From the IMG/VR virus record IMGVR_UViG_3300027833_000131, positions 1-34,883 of that record: DNA of 34,883 nt; one strand, given 5' to 3'. Position numbers and translations under genes: made by a program. The notes below the pieces were generated by a model. That model saw nothing but the letters and a program-made list of their open reading frames with translations, was not told the origin of the DNA and made no database searches. Source of the DNA: a virus. Shown here piece after piece: positions 7,389 to 15,785 of the stretch (within the stretch, counting starts at the first letter, position 1; every line of letters begins with the position of its first letter).

Positions 7389-8834
7389 TTATAATTTTGA
7401 TATTTGGTCGGATATTGAAGAAGGTACACCTAAGTAACTAAGTACCACCTTAACATAATTCTTATTTTTCTCTATTTCATCACCCGAAATCTTTTGAGCC
7501 AATTTAATAGTTAGGTACTTTAAAGCTAACGTTAATAGTAAATTTAATAGAATTTGAGAAACCCTTTTACTAATACCTTTTATTATTTTCTTATTTTTCT
7601 TTAAAAAATCAACTGGACCATCATATTTACTACCTTGACCATATATTATTTGATGATTTATAGCAAATAATGTTATAACTTTAGGGGATAAAACTATGTT
7701 CATAATAACCCTTGAAAATTTTTTAATCATTTCACTGAAAAAATCAGATTTAACTGTTAATTTATCTTTTGGGTCTTGACTAAATGATGATTGAATATCC
7801 GATAGATTATCTAACGCTGTTGATACAGAATTAAATTCCTCTTCAGTTGTTGTAGAACTATCAATTAAATCTTGACTCACACTTAATTCATCAGATGTTA
7901 TTTTAACAACTAAATTACCACAAGTTTCTAACCTTCTAATACCATTTTTTCTGTTATTAACATCTTCATCAATTTTAGCAATAGTAGGATTATCAAATGT
8001 AAAGTAACTATCATCAATCAAATCATTTTCTGAATTAATTATACAATCAAGTACTTCCCTAAGTTCACCTTCTTTTTTTAATTGTTTTTTACTTTTTTTA
8101 ACACCACTTGATGAGCTTATCGTACCAAACATTTCTTCCATCATTGAGTTTATAAATGTTTTAGAATTCAAACTACCTGTCGAACCAAATAATGAAATAC
8201 TATCGATATAATCATTATTAAATTGTGTTAATTTTTTACTACTATAATCAACAGTAGCATTAAACTTAAGTACGTTGTTATCACTTGTGTGGGTTTCTAG
8301 AAATGTAGTTTGTAAAATTTCTTTATTGTATGTAGATATACCCCAATTAGTATCTACCGTTGGTGATTGGATTGTATTATACAAATAAGTGTTGAAGTCA
8401 GAACTATTAACACCTGAAGTTATGTCAGTGAATATTAAATTACCTTCAAGACTATCTGGATTAACTTTCATAGTGTCAAAAAAATCAACATCCATGACTT
8501 TTAAAATAACACCGTCCCCATCGTTTTTAAACCAACTAGGCATTGATGGATTTATACTACAAGATACAATTTCTTTAAATTCAGTCTTTATAGCACTTTT
8601 AATTTCATCTTCAATGTCACTTAACTTATATGTTATTGTATTCGTTACATAATCTTTAAGTGCGTCAAAACCAACTAATGAGGTAATTAAATCCATTAAG
8701 AATTGTGTACTATTTAAACCATTATTAATAGATGGTAGTGAATTAGTACTTGGTAATTTAGGGAAATTATCATTTAAAACATTAATAGCACCTATATTAC
8801 CGAATATTTCTTTTTTTTTATCTAAAATACCCAT
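7389..8834 (-). CDS. Hypothetical large tail/baseplate cluster protein (481 aa)
   Basis: This 481-aa protein starts MGILDKKKEIFGNIGAIN. An N-terminal helical part (about 40-90) leads into a mixed region with 'DFFDTMKVNPDSLEGNLIF', then helical segments rich in Lys/Ser. A markedly hydrophobic stretch follows near residues 425-445 (ILLNLLLTLALKYLTIKLA), which could be a membrane-seeking or buried helix. Its start shares one base with the stop of the upstream gene (TAATG at 8834), indicating coupling. Placement next to the OB-fold hub gene suggests a baseplate or tail-tube-associated role, and the hydrophobic helix would fit a part that meets the host membrane. I recognise no specific homologue. 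Confidence 0.5.
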   Translation of the reverse strand: MGILDKKKEIFGNIGAINVLNDNFPKLPSTNSLPSINNGLNSTQFLMDLITSLVGFDALKDYVTNTITYKLSDIEDEIKSAIKTEFKEIVSCSINPSMPSWFKNDGDGVILKVMDVDFFDTMKVNPDSLEGNLIFTDITSGVNSSDFNTYLYNTIQSPTVDTNWGISTYNKEILQTTFLETHTSDNNVLKFNATVDYSSKKLTQFNNDYIDSISLFGSTGSLNSKTFINSMMEEMFGTISSSSGVKKSKKQLKKEGELREVLDCIINSENDLIDDSYFTFDNPTIAKIDEDVNNRKNGIRRLETCGNLVVKITSDELSVSQDLIDSSTTTEEEFNSVSTALDNLSDIQSSFSQDPKDKLTVKSDFFSEMIKKFSRVIMNIVLSPKVITLFAINHQIIYGQGSKYDGPVDFLKKNKKIIKGISKRVSQILLNLLLTLALKYLTIKLAQKISGDEIEKNKNYVKVVLSYLGVPSSISDQISKL

Positions 8835-9211
8835 TAATTATCACCCCTTTTAGCTTTTGCTTCAATCATCTCTCTAACAGCTTTCATATCATTTAATGTT
8901 ACTTGTCCGTTAGATTGGTTATTAACCGCTTCATTAAGATTACCACTATGCTTTATAGTGTCATTTTGTAATTTAGCGATTTCTAATTTAATTTTTATTG
9001 CTGATTCTTTAACTTTTAATGCATCAACCTTACCCTTAGATATTTTAGTTAAATCATCGATATCTACTGGGTCAGCCGCATTAGCCATTTCATTCATGGC
9101 TTTTTGAGCATCATTTATGTTAGAACATGCGTCATTATAAGTCTCTTGTAAAAGACCTTCTAAACTCTCTTGGTTATTAACCTTAATCTGTTGTTTCTTC
9201 TTTCTAGGCAT
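8834..9211 (-). CDS. Hypothetical helical protein (125 aa)
   Basis: This basic N-terminus (MPRKKKQQIKV) is followed by nearly continuous helix-forming sequence with heptad-like leucines (LEGLLQETYNDACSNINDA, VDALKVKESAIKIKLEIAKL), ending MREMIEAKAKRGDN-like. It sits between the late sigma factor gene and the large tail gene. A small helical DNA-packaging subunit (small terminase-like) is one possibility from size and composition, but no motif proves it. The ATG at 9211 is preceded by only seven bases after a TATAAATA sequence on the same strand. Confidence 0.5.
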   Translation of the reverse strand: MPRKKKQQIKVNNQESLEGLLQETYNDACSNINDAQKAMNEMANAADPVDIDDLTKISKGKVDALKVKESAIKIKLEIAKLQNDTIKHSGNLNEAVNNQSNGQVTLNDMKAVREMIEAKAKRGDN

Positions 9212-9244
9212 ATCTTTTTATTTATAAATATCAAGTTAAATGTT

Positions 9245-10036
9245 TTATTCTAAACCATGTTCTAAACCGTCTAGTTTTATTAGCTTATATATCTCTTTAT
9301 AACGTTTCATACCTAACCTAATATCTTTAGTGTTTAAATGTGTATAATTTCTCATAGCCTCTAACACACTATTTTTATTAAATTTTGTACCACCATTCAT
9401 TAAATCTAAAATTCTTTCCCAATCATTTAGAATAGCAATTAAAGCAAGGCCGACTTTTCTTTCGTTATCGGTCATCCTTTTCTTCTTTTTCTTTTTACCA
9501 CCCTTTTCCGCATCTAACTTATCTAATCTGTCAGCTTCATCAATTTCATCTTGAATGTTGTCTATAATTTTATTGATAAAATTCTTAACATTAAATTCAC
9601 CCTCATCTATATGATAACTATAATCATCATTCTCTTCAATTTTAGTGGCATAATCATCATAACAGTAAAACCTAGTCATTTTTTTAGTATCACTAATCAA
9701 TAACCCTATTATATAATTTTTACAAATTGTACCGTAATAAGAATATGCTTTTTTACCTTTATTTTTACCATGTGAATTTTGAAACTTATCAGCCTTCAAC
9801 ATTAAAAAGGAAAGGGTGTCCGCATGAAGGTCTTCAAACGTTTCACCCTTTCTATATAACTTATATTTTCTAATGATTGATTCAATCATTTTGTTAAATG
9901 GCTCCCTTAACCATTTATTATAAATGTTATTCCTTTCAATATAATCCTCACACGCCAGAAATCTTAATACAGCTTCTTCTTGTTCGGGACCAAAGTATAA
10001 ATTATTTTTTCTTTTTCGTCCTCTTTTCTCTGCCAT
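9245..10036 (-). CDS. gp55: Late-transcription sigma factor, T4 gp55-like
   Basis: This 263-aa basic protein would direct host RNA polymerase to phage late promoters. A helical sigma region-2-like core spans roughly residues 45-120: 'MIESIIRKYKLYRKGETFEDLHADTLSFLMLKADKF', then 'KKAYSYYGTICKNYIIGLL', which matches the order and spacing of the gp55 pattern of an acidic helix, a '(K/D)aDkF' turn and a 'ayYgtI..nyi' DNA-melting helix. A poly-Lys linker (about 175-185, GGKKKKKKR) and a C-terminal helical tail follow; in T4 the gp55 C-terminus binds the gp45 sliding clamp. No region 4 is seen, as in T4 gp55. Immediate neighbours are a GT2 gene (2 nt upstream) and the tail operon. TATAAATA-type boxes occur at divergent genes in this window, in keeping with such a factor. 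Identification is from motif resemblance. Confidence 0.7.
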   Translation of the reverse strand: MAEKRGRKRKNNLYFGPEQEEAVLRFLACEDYIERNNIYNKWLREPFNKMIESIIRKYKLYRKGETFEDLHADTLSFLMLKADKFQNSHGKNKGKKAYSYYGTICKNYIIGLLISDTKKMTRFYCYDDYATKIEENDDYSYHIDEGEFNVKNFINKIIDNIQDEIDEADRLDKLDAEKGGKKKKKKRMTDNERKVGLALIAILNDWERILDLMNGGTKFNKNSVLEAMRNYTHLNTKDIRLGMKRYKEIYKLIKLDGLEHGLE

Positions 10037-10037
10037 A

Positions 10038-10841
10038 TTACTTACTTTCTTCGTATCTTATTTCTCTTTCATTTGGGAAGTAATATTCTTTTTTAGCTTG
10101 TGCTAACCACCAATTAGCTTCTATAGGTGTTACTGTTTCCCTGTATGTTTGGAATAATGAACCTACCCTTTGATTCATGTGTCTATAACCATATCTAGGT
10201 ATAACCATAGTTTTTACTTGTTTAAAAGTCATCCTAAGTAAAAACTCATACGTAAACATTAATTTAATAGTGGATTTAAACCCACCATGTTCTTCAAACA
10301 TAGATTTTTTAATAACCATACCACAAATACTAAAACTTTGATTAGTTAATAGAGCGTCATTATTTAGTAAACCAATTTCATCTGTAAAACTATTAGCCCA
10401 GGCTAATTCATTAGTTGTCCCCATAAATTCACCGTTTTGGTCAACATCGACAATAATTGGCATGAAAATCTCAACATCATCATGTGCTTTCTGATAAACA
10501 CCTACTTCATGAAACCAGTTATTTGAATATTCATCATCAAATTCTAAAATACTAACCCATTCAGTTTTACTTTGACTAACACCGTAATTAACTTGAGAAC
10601 TAAAATCCGTTTTACCATCGTTAGATATTACCCTAACATCCATTTTATAATCCTTAAAAGAAAACGAATTCATAATTTCCTCAACTTCAGAACCTTTAGG
10701 TACAACTATCAATAATTCACCTGGTAATACTTTTTGCCTAGAAACACTATCTAAAGCGTTTTTAAATAGTTTCATATTATCTTCACCTAACAATTCATGA
10801 ATAGGTAATATAACTGATATATCTTTTCCTGTATCTTTCAT
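10038..10841 (-). CDS. Glycosyltransferase family 2 (GT-A fold)
   Basis: I take the start as ATG 10841 (MKDTGKDISVILPIHELLG), five bases after the upstream stop. A longer frame from 10877 would overlap the upstream gene by 32 bases. The 267-aa product has the GT2 opening strand ISVILPIHE, an alignment of FKNALDSVSRQK with family helices, and a DxD-like metal site in ILEFDDEY (about residue 100). Later 'CGMVIKKSMFEEHGGF' matches the GT2 acceptor-side segment. It would move a sugar from a nucleotide-sugar donor to an unknown acceptor. It pairs with the GT-B gene just upstream, and the two may act in one pathway. The donor and acceptor cannot be told from sequence. Confidence 0.85.
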   Translation of the reverse strand: MKDTGKDISVILPIHELLGEDNMKLFKNALDSVSRQKVLPGELLIVVPKGSEVEEIMNSFSFKDYKMDVRVISNDGKTDFSSQVNYGVSQSKTEWVSILEFDDEYSNNWFHEVGVYQKAHDDVEIFMPIIVDVDQNGEFMGTTNELAWANSFTDEIGLLNNDALLTNQSFSICGMVIKKSMFEEHGGFKSTIKLMFTYEFLLRMTFKQVKTMVIPRYGYRHMNQRVGSLFQTYRETVTPIEANWWLAQAKKEYYFPNEREIRYEESK

Positions 10842-10845
10842 AATC

Positions 10846-11976
10846 TTACTTTTTAACTTCTTCTGTTTTTGCAACAACAGCCATTATTTTATTAAACTCT
10901 TCCACTCTATTAGAAATTATGTTACCATATACTTCTTTAATGGTAGAAACTTGTTTTTCTGGGGTATACATTCCCTTTGTACTTTCCATAGCGTCAGTTA
11001 ATTCAACTGGTACATTACCTTCTAACCATAAATTTAAATATGTACCAATTAATTCTGGTATATTTAAATGTGTATTAGTCCAAATACCATTATTTTTAAT
11101 AACAACACCTTCCTCAGTTTCTTCTTCCATCCATTCTGGAATCATGTTAGGTATTTTACCTATAACTGGTGTATTACACTCCATAGCTTCTAACGGTAGT
11201 GTACCAAATCCACTTACATCATCTAACCAAACCGCAAGGCAACTATTTGAAAGTTCTTTTGCAAATTCTCTTTTATTTAAACCTTTTAATTCTTTAAAAG
11301 AAACCCATCTAAACATAGGATTTTGTAAATAAAACATCTTAACTAATTTAGCCGCATCACCTGGAACTCTTGTATGAATCGCAACAACAGGTACTTTAGG
11401 TTTATCAGAATCTTTAAAGTAATCTGATATAGATACTGGAACTACATGAGTATTTGTTGATGGGAAAAGACCCTTAATAAATTGAGCTTGTTTATCAGAA
11501 GTTGTTATAACATCATTAAAACCGTAATCAGTCCACCTTCTACCCATTGGAAGTAATTCTAAAGCGTATTCATAGCTTTGTGAAAACACTAATTTTTTAC
11601 AAGGTAAATTCTTTAACTCATCCATGATATTAGAAAAAATCTCTGGAATCACTATAAAATCCTGTGGTCCAACATTTAACTCTTTAGACTCAATAGATAA
11701 GTGTGGTAAAGAAGCGTATTCTTCACCTAACCATTCAGAAATACCAGGACCTTCAGTATCTGCGTGTAATTTATAATCGTTCTTTTCGTGTAATATATGT
11801 GCTCTATAACCTAACTCATTTAAGACTTTAACATGTTCATATATGTTAGCAATACCAGCAGTTGGATTACCCTTTGTATCTAATGTAAAAAAATAAAACC
11901 CAAAATCTTTGTTTTCTAATAACGAAATTGTTTTTTTAAAATCCTCTACTTTAACTTCTCTTTTAACTTCACTCAT
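10846..11976 (-). CDS. Glycosyltransferase, GT4-like (GT-B fold)
   Basis: This 376-aa protein opens with a charged leader, then 'DFGFYFFTLDTKGNPTAGIANIYEHVKVL', a GT-B N-terminal Rossmann segment with a GIAN glycine turn. The C-terminal half has 'VPVSISDYF' before the linker and the signature 'DDVSGFGTLPLEAMECNTPVIG' split around residues 255-275, which carries the donor-binding EX7E-type Glu (LEAME). This is the second Rossmann domain of retaining GT4 enzymes. It is followed five bases downstream by the GT2 gene. No transmembrane segment is seen, so it should act in the cytoplasm. Acceptor unknown. Confidence 0.85.
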   Translation of the reverse strand: MSEVKREVKVEDFKKTISLLENKDFGFYFFTLDTKGNPTAGIANIYEHVKVLNELGYRAHILHEKNDYKLHADTEGPGISEWLGEEYASLPHLSIESKELNVGPQDFIVIPEIFSNIMDELKNLPCKKLVFSQSYEYALELLPMGRRWTDYGFNDVITTSDKQAQFIKGLFPSTNTHVVPVSISDYFKDSDKPKVPVVAIHTRVPGDAAKLVKMFYLQNPMFRWVSFKELKGLNKREFAKELSNSCLAVWLDDVSGFGTLPLEAMECNTPVIGKIPNMIPEWMEEETEEGVVIKNNGIWTNTHLNIPELIGTYLNLWLEGNVPVELTDAMESTKGMYTPEKQVSTIKEVYGNIISNRVEEFNKIMAVVAKTEEVKK

Positions 11977-11978
11977 AA

Positions 11979-12341
11979 TTATATTTCTTTTAATATACCA
12001 TATTTAATTAAGGTATTCATACTTATTTTAAATGGAACTGATGTTTTACTTAACCCACGGTCCGCACCTAACGTGTCATCAATTTCTTCATGATAAGATA
12101 AAATAACTTCCAAAGCTATCCTAATAACATCATACTTTGAACCGTCATATTCTTTAGGTTTGTCATATTCCTTAGTTCTAATCTCAGTACTAATAACTTC
12201 ACCATCTACACCTAACTTTTTAATGGTTTCAGTTTCTACCATTCTTTTATTTTTTAAACTTTCTTCTGAAGTTAAAACTTCTGCCATAACATCTATATCA
12301 ATGTAGTATGTTTTTTCACCTATTTGTATCATATTATTCAT
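11979..12341 (-). CDS. Hypothetical protein (120 aa)
   Basis: A compact protein beginning MNNMIQIGEKTYYIDIDVM, with a YYIDIDVMAEVL strand-helix, two Lys/Glu-rich beta-like segments (VISTEIRTKEYDKP, YDGSKYDVIRIALEVIL) and a C-terminal helix. It overlaps the end of the HAD-like gene by eight bases (12334-12341) and is followed 2 nt later by the GT-B gene. That tight packing supports a real, cotranscribed gene. I recognise no domain; the size and the position before the glycosyltransferases hint at an accessory role, without proof. Confidence 0.6.
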   Translation of the reverse strand: MNNMIQIGEKTYYIDIDVMAEVLTSEESLKNKRMVETETIKKLGVDGEVISTEIRTKEYDKPKEYDGSKYDVIRIALEVILSYHEEIDDTLGADRGLSKTSVPFKISMNTLIKYGILKEI

Positions 12342-12930
12342 TTATATTTTCATTATTTAAAATCAATTCTCTAGTTTCAGTTTCACCTATAAAATCAAGT
12401 ATTGAATCTATTTCATAGTCAGACTCAACGCCTTCATTATAAGAACTTTTAACCTTTACAGATATTTTACCCTCTGGTTTATTTTTAATCGCTATCGGAT
12501 TTGCCGTAACTAACATGTCAACATAATCCCATTTGTCCTCATGATTTTTAACAAATTGTATATTTGACATTTTACAACCTAATTTGGATAGGAAAAATAA
12601 CGTTGATGGTATACTCTTATCGAATTCTCTAGAAATTATAATAACCTCATGCTCTTCTTCGTCTTCCATATCCATAAGAAACATATTTAAATGGTTAGCG
12701 ATATTATCATGTGTTTGGTCAGCGTGACCAAATATTTCCAATGCAGCATTTGTGTATAGGAATTTATTCATATCAAACTTAGAATCAAATTTAAAATAGT
12801 CAAGTAAGTCAAATGTTTTAACATCACCTTCCTTTAAATCAAATTCATCGTCAATATATTTTTTATATGTATATGTAAATTGCCCTATAAAATCTCTGAG
12901 CACTTCGTTAACTGTTATACCAATTACCAT
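12334..12930 (-). CDS. Degenerate HAD/5'-nucleotidase-like protein
   Basis: This 198-aa protein begins MVIGITVNEVLRDFIGQF, which matches the HAD 5'-nucleotidase opening (IGIDVDGVLRDF) but with Thr6 and Asn8 at the two catalytic Asp places and Glu9 for Gly. Motif II (EVIIIS, Ser100) and a Lys around 128-133 are kept. Motif IV reads DMLVTANP, so Thr142-Ala143 replace the metal-binding Asp pair (normally LIDDNP). The fold is probably kept while phosphatase chemistry is lost. It could bind nucleotides or a partner instead. It is the first gene after the PhoH terminator, starting only three bases after the T run. The HAD assignment rests on these aligned motifs. Confidence 0.6.
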   Translation of the reverse strand: MVIGITVNEVLRDFIGQFTYTYKKYIDDEFDLKEGDVKTFDLLDYFKFDSKFDMNKFLYTNAALEIFGHADQTHDNIANHLNMFLMDMEDEEEHEVIIISREFDKSIPSTLFFLSKLGCKMSNIQFVKNHEDKWDYVDMLVTANPIAIKNKPEGKISVKVKSSYNEGVESDYEIDSILDFIGETETRELILNNENINE

Positions 12931-12932
12931 TG

Positions 12933-12985
12933 TAAAAAAAATTAAGCTTATTCTGATTATTATATAACCAAAATAAGCTTAATTT
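12933..12985 (-). terminator. Terminator after PhoH, with promoter-like loop
   Basis: A 14-bp perfect stem (aaattaagcttatt 12939-12952 with aataagcttaattt 12972-12985) and a 19-nt loop lead, on the minus strand, into a T run (A tract 12933-12940). The PhoH stop lies 23 nt before it and the next gene starts at 12930. The loop reads, on the minus strand, ttggttatataataatcag and contains TATAAT at 12964-12959, 29 nt before the next start. The hairpin and T run look like a true terminator; the promoter in the loop is possible but may reflect AT-richness. Confidence 0.8.
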
Positions 12986-13007
12986 ACCTTAAAGTAAATG
13001 TTAACTA

Positions 13008-13931
13008 TTAAAAAAAGAAACTTTTTATCTTACTGTATAAACCTTTTTTATTAACTTTTTTATTTTCAGTTAATAAAGTTTTTTTCTCATCTTTTCCTGT
13101 GTCTATTTCTGCTTTTAGCGTAAGTGCTTCTGCTTTTTTTATTGCATCATTTAAAATAACTTTTTTTACAGGATTTTTCTTAGTTGAAGTATTTTGATAG
13201 TTTTTAAGTATCTTACATATAATTGGATTTCTTACGATATCTTCAACCTCAAATTCAAAAAAACCAATTTCTTCTACATTTCTGTGTCTACTCATCACAT
13301 CAAATAAACCACTATCCTTAACGTTCTTATACTTATCAGATTGGTCTATATCCCCAGATAATATAAATTTAGTGTTTTCACCAATTCTAGTTAATAAAGT
13401 CTTTACTTGATTAGGTGACATGTTTTGACATTCTTCCATTATTAATATAGAACCGTCAATTGATTTACCTCTAATATAAGCTAAAGCTTCAACTTCTATG
13501 TGACCAGAATTCATTAATTTTTCTCTGTTACCCTTACCTATAATTTTATCAATTATATCAACAGATGAAGAAACATATGGTTCCATCTTTTCTTTCATAC
13601 CTCCAGGTAAAAAACCATGATTTTCTTCAGCTTCAACGGCTGGTTTAGAAATTATAAGTTTCTTATATGGGTTTGTTTTATTTTGTAGTAATTCTAGTGC
13701 TCTAGCTATTGAGACATAACTTTTACCAGTACCAGCTGGTCCAGATGCAATAACAATCTCCTTTTCAGTAATTAAATTAGCATACTGTTTTTGCTTCTCA
13801 TTCTTACATTTTAACCTATGCCTCTTAGTTAACACTTTGTTTATTTCGTTTTCTTCTACTTTACTAACCTTAGTCGCTACTTTAGCTTTAGGTTTAGTTG
13901 TACTTGGGTTTCTTTTACTACCTCTTGCCAT
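13008..13931 (-). CDS. phoH: PhoH-like P-loop ATPase
   Basis: This 307-aa protein has Walker A GPAGTGKS (about 64-71), the PhoH segment IISKPAVEAEENHGFLPGG, Walker B ILIMEECQN, and sensor-like ILSGDIDQSD, the classic order of the PhoH ATPase/RNA-helicase-like domain. A basic Lys/Pro-rich N-terminal extension and a Lys-rich C-terminal tail (from about 250) flank it. PhoH is widespread in T4-like and marine phages. Its role there is unclear, though RNA metabolism has been proposed. It is the last gene of the nucleotide and glycosyltransferase operon, 4 nt after the 319-aa gene, and is followed by a strong terminator. Confidence 0.95.
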   Translation of the reverse strand: MARGSKRNPSTTKPKAKVATKVSKVEENEINKVLTKRHRLKCKNEKQKQYANLITEKEIVIASGPAGTGKSYVSIARALELLQNKTNPYKKLIISKPAVEAEENHGFLPGGMKEKMEPYVSSSVDIIDKIIGKGNREKLMNSGHIEVEALAYIRGKSIDGSILIMEECQNMSPNQVKTLLTRIGENTKFILSGDIDQSDKYKNVKDSGLFDVMSRHRNVEEIGFFEFEVEDIVRNPIICKILKNYQNTSTKKNPVKKVILNDAIKKAEALTLKAEIDTGKDEKKTLLTENKKVNKKGLYSKIKSFFF

Positions 13932-13935
13932 AAAT

Positions 13936-14895
13936 TTACTTTTTTAATTTATTTTTGTATTTTTCATTTAATTCTTCTGAAACATAGTTCTCTAATAAAT
14001 ACTTTCCATCAACAGTTACGTCAGCTTTAAATTTTATAACGTAACTACCGTTAAATTCTATAATCTTATGAAACGATTTGACTTTATATTTGTACTCATA
14101 ATAATCAGAAACTCCTATATTGTTATACGTTATGAATTCAACTTCATCGATATCTAACATACTAGACGTTATAGGTGATTTAATTGCTCTTTTTATTTCA
14201 GATAATAATAAGAATGTTTTCCTATCATGTGGGTCTGGATATTTACTAATATAAAATTCTAATAATTTTTCTTTACCATCAATATCTCGTACATTTAATT
14301 TTTTAGCGTACTTTTCTAATTTAAAATTAGGGAAGTGTTTTCTACCCACGGATATTGGATATTCGTAATCAACGTCATTGTATTCATCACCCTTTGTTTC
14401 ACCAATCGAATTAATAATACCAATCGAATTAATAATATCACCTTCATTATCAATTACACTATCTTTTGGTTTTTGATATTCATTTATATCAATTTTACCT
14501 AACATTTCAAAGCTACCTAATGATATTTTTTCATTACTTATAACCATTTCTAACCTATAATCATCGTAATCATCTATAGAAACATTATTTAAAACTTCTT
14601 CTCCATCAACCTTAACATTTTCTAAAATAGGGTTACCTAACGAGTCATAACCCGATAACTTTACTTTACGACCCTTAGCCTCTTGTTCAACTTTATACAT
14701 TCTCCACCTTAGAGCCTTAACTTCCTCAGTAATTTCACCGTTAATAAGAGAATCTGCTAAAGTTCCTTGATTTACCCCTTGATTCATACTAATAGATTCA
14801 TCTAATTCTTTAGACTTTTGACCCAAGTGTTTTTTTTCTACATTAGCAGTGGCCATCATTAAGGCTGCCATTTGTTTTTTAATCCATTTACCCAT
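13936..14895 (-). CDS. Hypothetical protein (319 aa)
   Basis: The protein starts MGKWIKKQMAALMMATANV, a basic amphipathic helix, then a polar coil with 'EITEEVKALRWRMYKVEQEAKG', and beta-strand-rich segments in the second half ('EFITYNNIGVSDYYEYKYKV', 'EFNGSYVIKFKADVTVDGKY'). A tandem 18-bp repeat near residues 155-165 writes IINSIG twice. It shares one base with the next gene start (TAATG at 14895) and ends 4 nt before PhoH. The RWRMYKVEQEAKG element recurs in T4-like phage proteins as I remember them, but I cannot name a function. A virion or assembly protein is conceivable. Confidence 0.5.
   Translation of the reverse strand: MGKWIKKQMAALMMATANVEKKHLGQKSKELDESISMNQGVNQGTLADSLINGEITEEVKALRWRMYKVEQEAKGRKVKLSGYDSLGNPILENVKVDGEEVLNNVSIDDYDDYRLEMVISNEKISLGSFEMLGKIDINEYQKPKDSVIDNEGDIINSIGIINSIGETKGDEYNDVDYEYPISVGRKHFPNFKLEKYAKKLNVRDIDGKEKLLEFYISKYPDPHDRKTFLLLSEIKRAIKSPITSSMLDIDEVEFITYNNIGVSDYYEYKYKVKSFHKIIEFNGSYVIKFKADVTVDGKYLLENYVSEELNEKYKNKLKK
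14401..14436. repeat. Tandem 18-bp duplication inside a gene
   Basis: Two identical 18-base units (accaatcgaattaataat, 14401-14418 and 14419-14436) lie in the minus-strand 319-aa gene and encode a repeated INSIGI-type hexapeptide. The in-frame, perfect copy suggests recent slippage. Confidence 0.9.
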
Positions 14896-15785
14896 TATAC
14901 CTTTAATTTTAAATATTTATCAACCTGATACTTTATATTTAGGCTATTTAACGCATATTCACGACAAAAATCACCTAATTTAGAATCGTATTTCATTATT
15001 TCCTTTTCAATCATGTTTTCATCATATATTGTATTTGAAAACCTACCACTACAATTATTTTTTATAATATCGGAAATATTATCCTCAGTTAATAAACCGT
15101 CCCCTAATGGTGGTTTATTAATGTAAGGTCTTTTATCTAATATCATAACATTCCTACCACAAGCCATAGACTCATAAGCACCTCTACCTAAACTTATAAC
15201 CATATCAACCTCATTTATCATATTCTCAACATTAAATATTGGATTTTTAAACTTATTTAAACAATATAATTTAATACCCATTTTATCACATACTTTACGT
15301 ATTTTATTATTTAATACATCAGATTGTGCTAATGAAAGTATAGATTTAATATTTTTATTTATAGGTTTTATAGGTTTAAACCTATCACAGTTAATACCAT
15401 TATGGATTATTGTTGATTTAAACCTAAGTTTAGTAAGATGTTTCTCAACTTCTTCACTTATACTAACATAACTATCCATACCTTTAGCTGGTTGTTCTAA
15501 ACTTGGGTAAATACCATGGCAAGTTTGTATTTTGTAACCATTATTATTGATTATTGATGGTATTGTTGATGTGTGTGAAGCTAAAATTAAATCATAACTA
15601 TCTTTAACACTAGTTATAACATTATAACCCTCACTTTTTAAAGTTTTACCAACTAAACCTATATTTTTACTAAAACAATCAACGTTAAGTTCTTTCCTTG
15701 AAGCTAATTCCCTGATTAAGGTGTAAGCATATGTTTCACTACCACCTAGATTAGCTAATGTATTATTTGTTACTAAAATTTTCAT
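14895..15785 (-). CDS. Glycosyltransferase family 4-like (GT-B fold)
   Basis: This 296-aa protein is a compact GT-B glycosyltransferase. It begins MKILVTNNTLANLGGSETYA, a typical GT4 N-terminus with the glycine-rich donor/acceptor loop (GGSE). 'IIHNGINCDRFKPI' marks the interdomain region, and 'VDMVISLGRGAYESMACGRNVMI' (about 195-217) is the EX7E-type nucleotide-sugar motif, with Glu in AYESMA. It is shorter than many GT4 enzymes (usually 350-400 aa). It shares single-base TAATG junctions with both neighbours (14895 and 15785), so translation is probably coupled with the two-domain glycosyltransferase. Sugar and acceptor are unknown. Confidence 0.88.
   Translation of the reverse strand: MKILVTNNTLANLGGSETYAYTLIRELASRKELNVDCFSKNIGLVGKTLKSEGYNVITSVKDSYDLILASHTSTIPSIINNNGYKIQTCHGIYPSLEQPAKGMDSYVSISEEVEKHLTKLRFKSTIIHNGINCDRFKPIKPINKNIKSILSLAQSDVLNNKIRKVCDKMGIKLYCLNKFKNPIFNVENMINEVDMVISLGRGAYESMACGRNVMILDKRPYINKPPLGDGLLTEDNISDIIKNNCSGRFSNTIYDENMIEKEIMKYDSKLGDFCREYALNSLNIKYQVDKYLKLKV

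Noticed and set aside
10842-10877. Longer start for the GT2 gene at 10877
   Set aside because: It would overlap the upstream gene by 32 bases, while ATG 10841 lies just after that stop and gives the usual GT2 opening strand.
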